A stretch of 64,000 nt of DNA from Dongia_B soli (GTDB taxonomy: Bacteria > Pseudomonadota > Alphaproteobacteria > Dongiales > Dongiaceae): assembly GCF_034044715.1 (NCBI RefSeq), contig NZ_JAXCLW010000006.1, positions 1-64,000 on the forward strand, written 5' to 3'. A program made the position numbers and the translations under genes. The notes under the pieces are model-generated. The model was given only the letters and a program-made list of their open reading frames with translations, was not told the origin of the DNA and did not search any database. Positions 63,399 through 64,000 of this stretch are shown here, piece after piece (the stretch's first letter is position 1; each line of letters starts with the position of its first letter).

Positions 63399-63412
63399 TT
63401 GAGACAGATCAA
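63399..63412. promoter_or_regulatory. candidate FNR/FixK-type box
   Basis: TTGAGACAGATCAA matches TTGA-N6-TCAA exactly and nine of ten positions of TTGAT-N4-ATCAA. It lies 167 bp before the phasin start, a distance compatible with an activator site for a promoter in between. Confidence 0.5.
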
Positions 63413-63579
63413 GGCAACCGCCGCATAGACGGTGGAGCAGATCATTACTCATCGAATAAGCCGGAAACATTTTCACGGCAAGAAACCAGCTGGCGGTGCC
63501 AAGACTGGGGCATATAGCTTTTTGCCGATCCGGCTACCCGACGCAGCATAATGACATCGCTTCATAGTGGAGGAGTGGC

Positions 63580-64000
63580 ATGACAATGAAAGCAGACGAC
63601 AGCAAGAGCATCTTTTCCGCCAGCACATTCGCATGGCCCAATACGCTGGGCGTGGGCTGGTATCGCCCGGGCAGCGCCGCAACCGATCTTCTCGATGCGC
63701 AGATGATGCGTCTGCAGCATTTCACCCAGACGATGCAGGAGGCTTACACCGATACCTATAGTCGGCAGATGGATGTCTTCAACGAGGCCGCGGGCCGCAT
63801 GCAGAAGACGGTGCAGGAAATGATGCACTGTCAGGGCCCGGCAGATCTCCTGACGACCGAGACACAGATGGCGGCAGTGATGCTGGATGCTGCGTCGCAG
63901 CGGACACAGAATTGGATGGAGCTTGGGCGCAAGCTGCAGGAATGCTGTGCCGATCTGGCGCAGAGCTCGATCGAGGATCTGCGCAAGCGAAGCGAGGATC
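63580..64000 (+). CDS. phasin-family protein, 3' end outside the window
   Basis: The frame starts at ATG 63580 (GGAGGAG five bases upstream) and is open to the edge, about 140 residues: MTMKADDSKSIFSASTFAWP, then a long amphipathic helical region with regular Met/Gln and Asp/Glu spacing (LDAQMMRLQHFTQTMQEAY, SRQMDVFNEAAGRMQKTVQE). This is the pattern of phasin-like proteins that coat polyhydroxyalkanoate granules. The assignment rests on composition and helix pattern, not on a unique motif. Confidence 0.7.
   Translation, partial: MTMKADDSKSIFSASTFAWPNTLGVGWYRPGSAATDLLDAQMMRLQHFTQTMQEAYTDTYSRQMDVFNEAAGRMQKTVQEMMHCQGPADLLTTETQMAAVMLDAASQRTQNWMELGRKLQECCADLAQSSIEDLRKRSED

Larger units (their letters stand above)
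62798..63579. other. 782-bp spacer before the phasin gene
   Basis: No credible gene. The right part holds two regulatory-looking sites (63367-63378 and 63399-63412). A 17-codon frame MMKNRIDQLVRTVLMFL at about 63349 overlaps them and is probably not a gene. No REP palindrome was seen in this spacer. Confidence 0.5.

Noticed and set aside
1..64000. tRNA, rRNA, transposase or integrase genes
   Set aside because: None with the expected conserved sequence was found on reading the spacers; a tRNAscan/HMM search could still reveal a missed tRNA.

Overview
The window looks like chromosomal DNA of a GC-rich alphaproteobacterium, most likely a metabolically versatile, Rhodospirillales-like soil or water organism. 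This is inferred from the gene repertoire (CheB-CheR-HWE kinases, GlxA regulators, two-component/OFA modules, DUF6894-type small proteins, a phasin) and codon use. No rRNA, tRNA, CRISPR array, transposase or phage gene was seen, so the taxonomy is not firm.

Layout. 0-3.3 kb: an HD-domain protein, a small FPASDP-motif protein, a GlxA-type regulator and a short CDF-like membrane protein. 4.3-7.9 kb: a LysR regulator divergent from an MFS carrier and a tartrate/D-malate dehydrogenase, a likely hydroxy-diacid uptake and oxidation unit. 8.9-16.1 kb: pyruvate kinase, an L-lactate-permease-family carrier, a 73-aa membrane protein, a gamma-glutamyltransferase and an SLC13/TrkA-C carrier; the last two each carry one frameshift. 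16.4-23.2 kb: an SRPBCC protein, then an OFA-family MFS with its 41-aa small subunit, a strong terminator, a sigma-54-dependent response regulator and a Cache-HAMP histidine kinase, with a good sigma-54 promoter candidate in front of the carrier. 23.4-32.9 kb: two VOC proteins, an EmrAB-like pump divergent from an Rrf2 regulator, an NDH-2-like flavoprotein, an SDR and an HSL-type esterase.

33-40.8 kb holds the most interesting unit: a GlxA/CdhR-like regulator, an M24-fold enzyme resembling DMSP lyase DddP, an isochorismatase-family hydrolase and a complete quaternary-amine-type ABC importer (permease, CBS-ATPase, permease, two paralogous binding proteins), all on one strand with ATGA-type overlaps. 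The M24 enzyme keeps every metal ligand at DddP spacing but has Gly where DddP has its proposed catalytic Asp, so the substrate is probably a betaine- or sulfonium-like compound that I cannot name.

40.9-64 kb: a ChrR-like cupin, a 1169-aa CheB-CheR-PAS-HWE kinase overlapping its single-domain response regulator, a LysR/SDR divergent pair, an aldehyde dehydrogenase, a beta-ureidopropionase-like nitrilase, a small HWE kinase and Crp-type regulator, a phospholipase-D/endonuclease-phosphatase pair, queE-queD-queC, a two-domain universal stress protein, a hemolysin-III-like protein, PhoD and a phasin running off the right edge.

The spacers are filled with one palindromic REP family (core ACCCTCGG-RCTTGAY-CCGAGGGT, alternating orientation). 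In four places REP pairs have been amplified into tandem arrays with locus-specific periods of about 261, 157, 210 and 212/425 bp; one array truncates a GNAT acetyltransferase gene.
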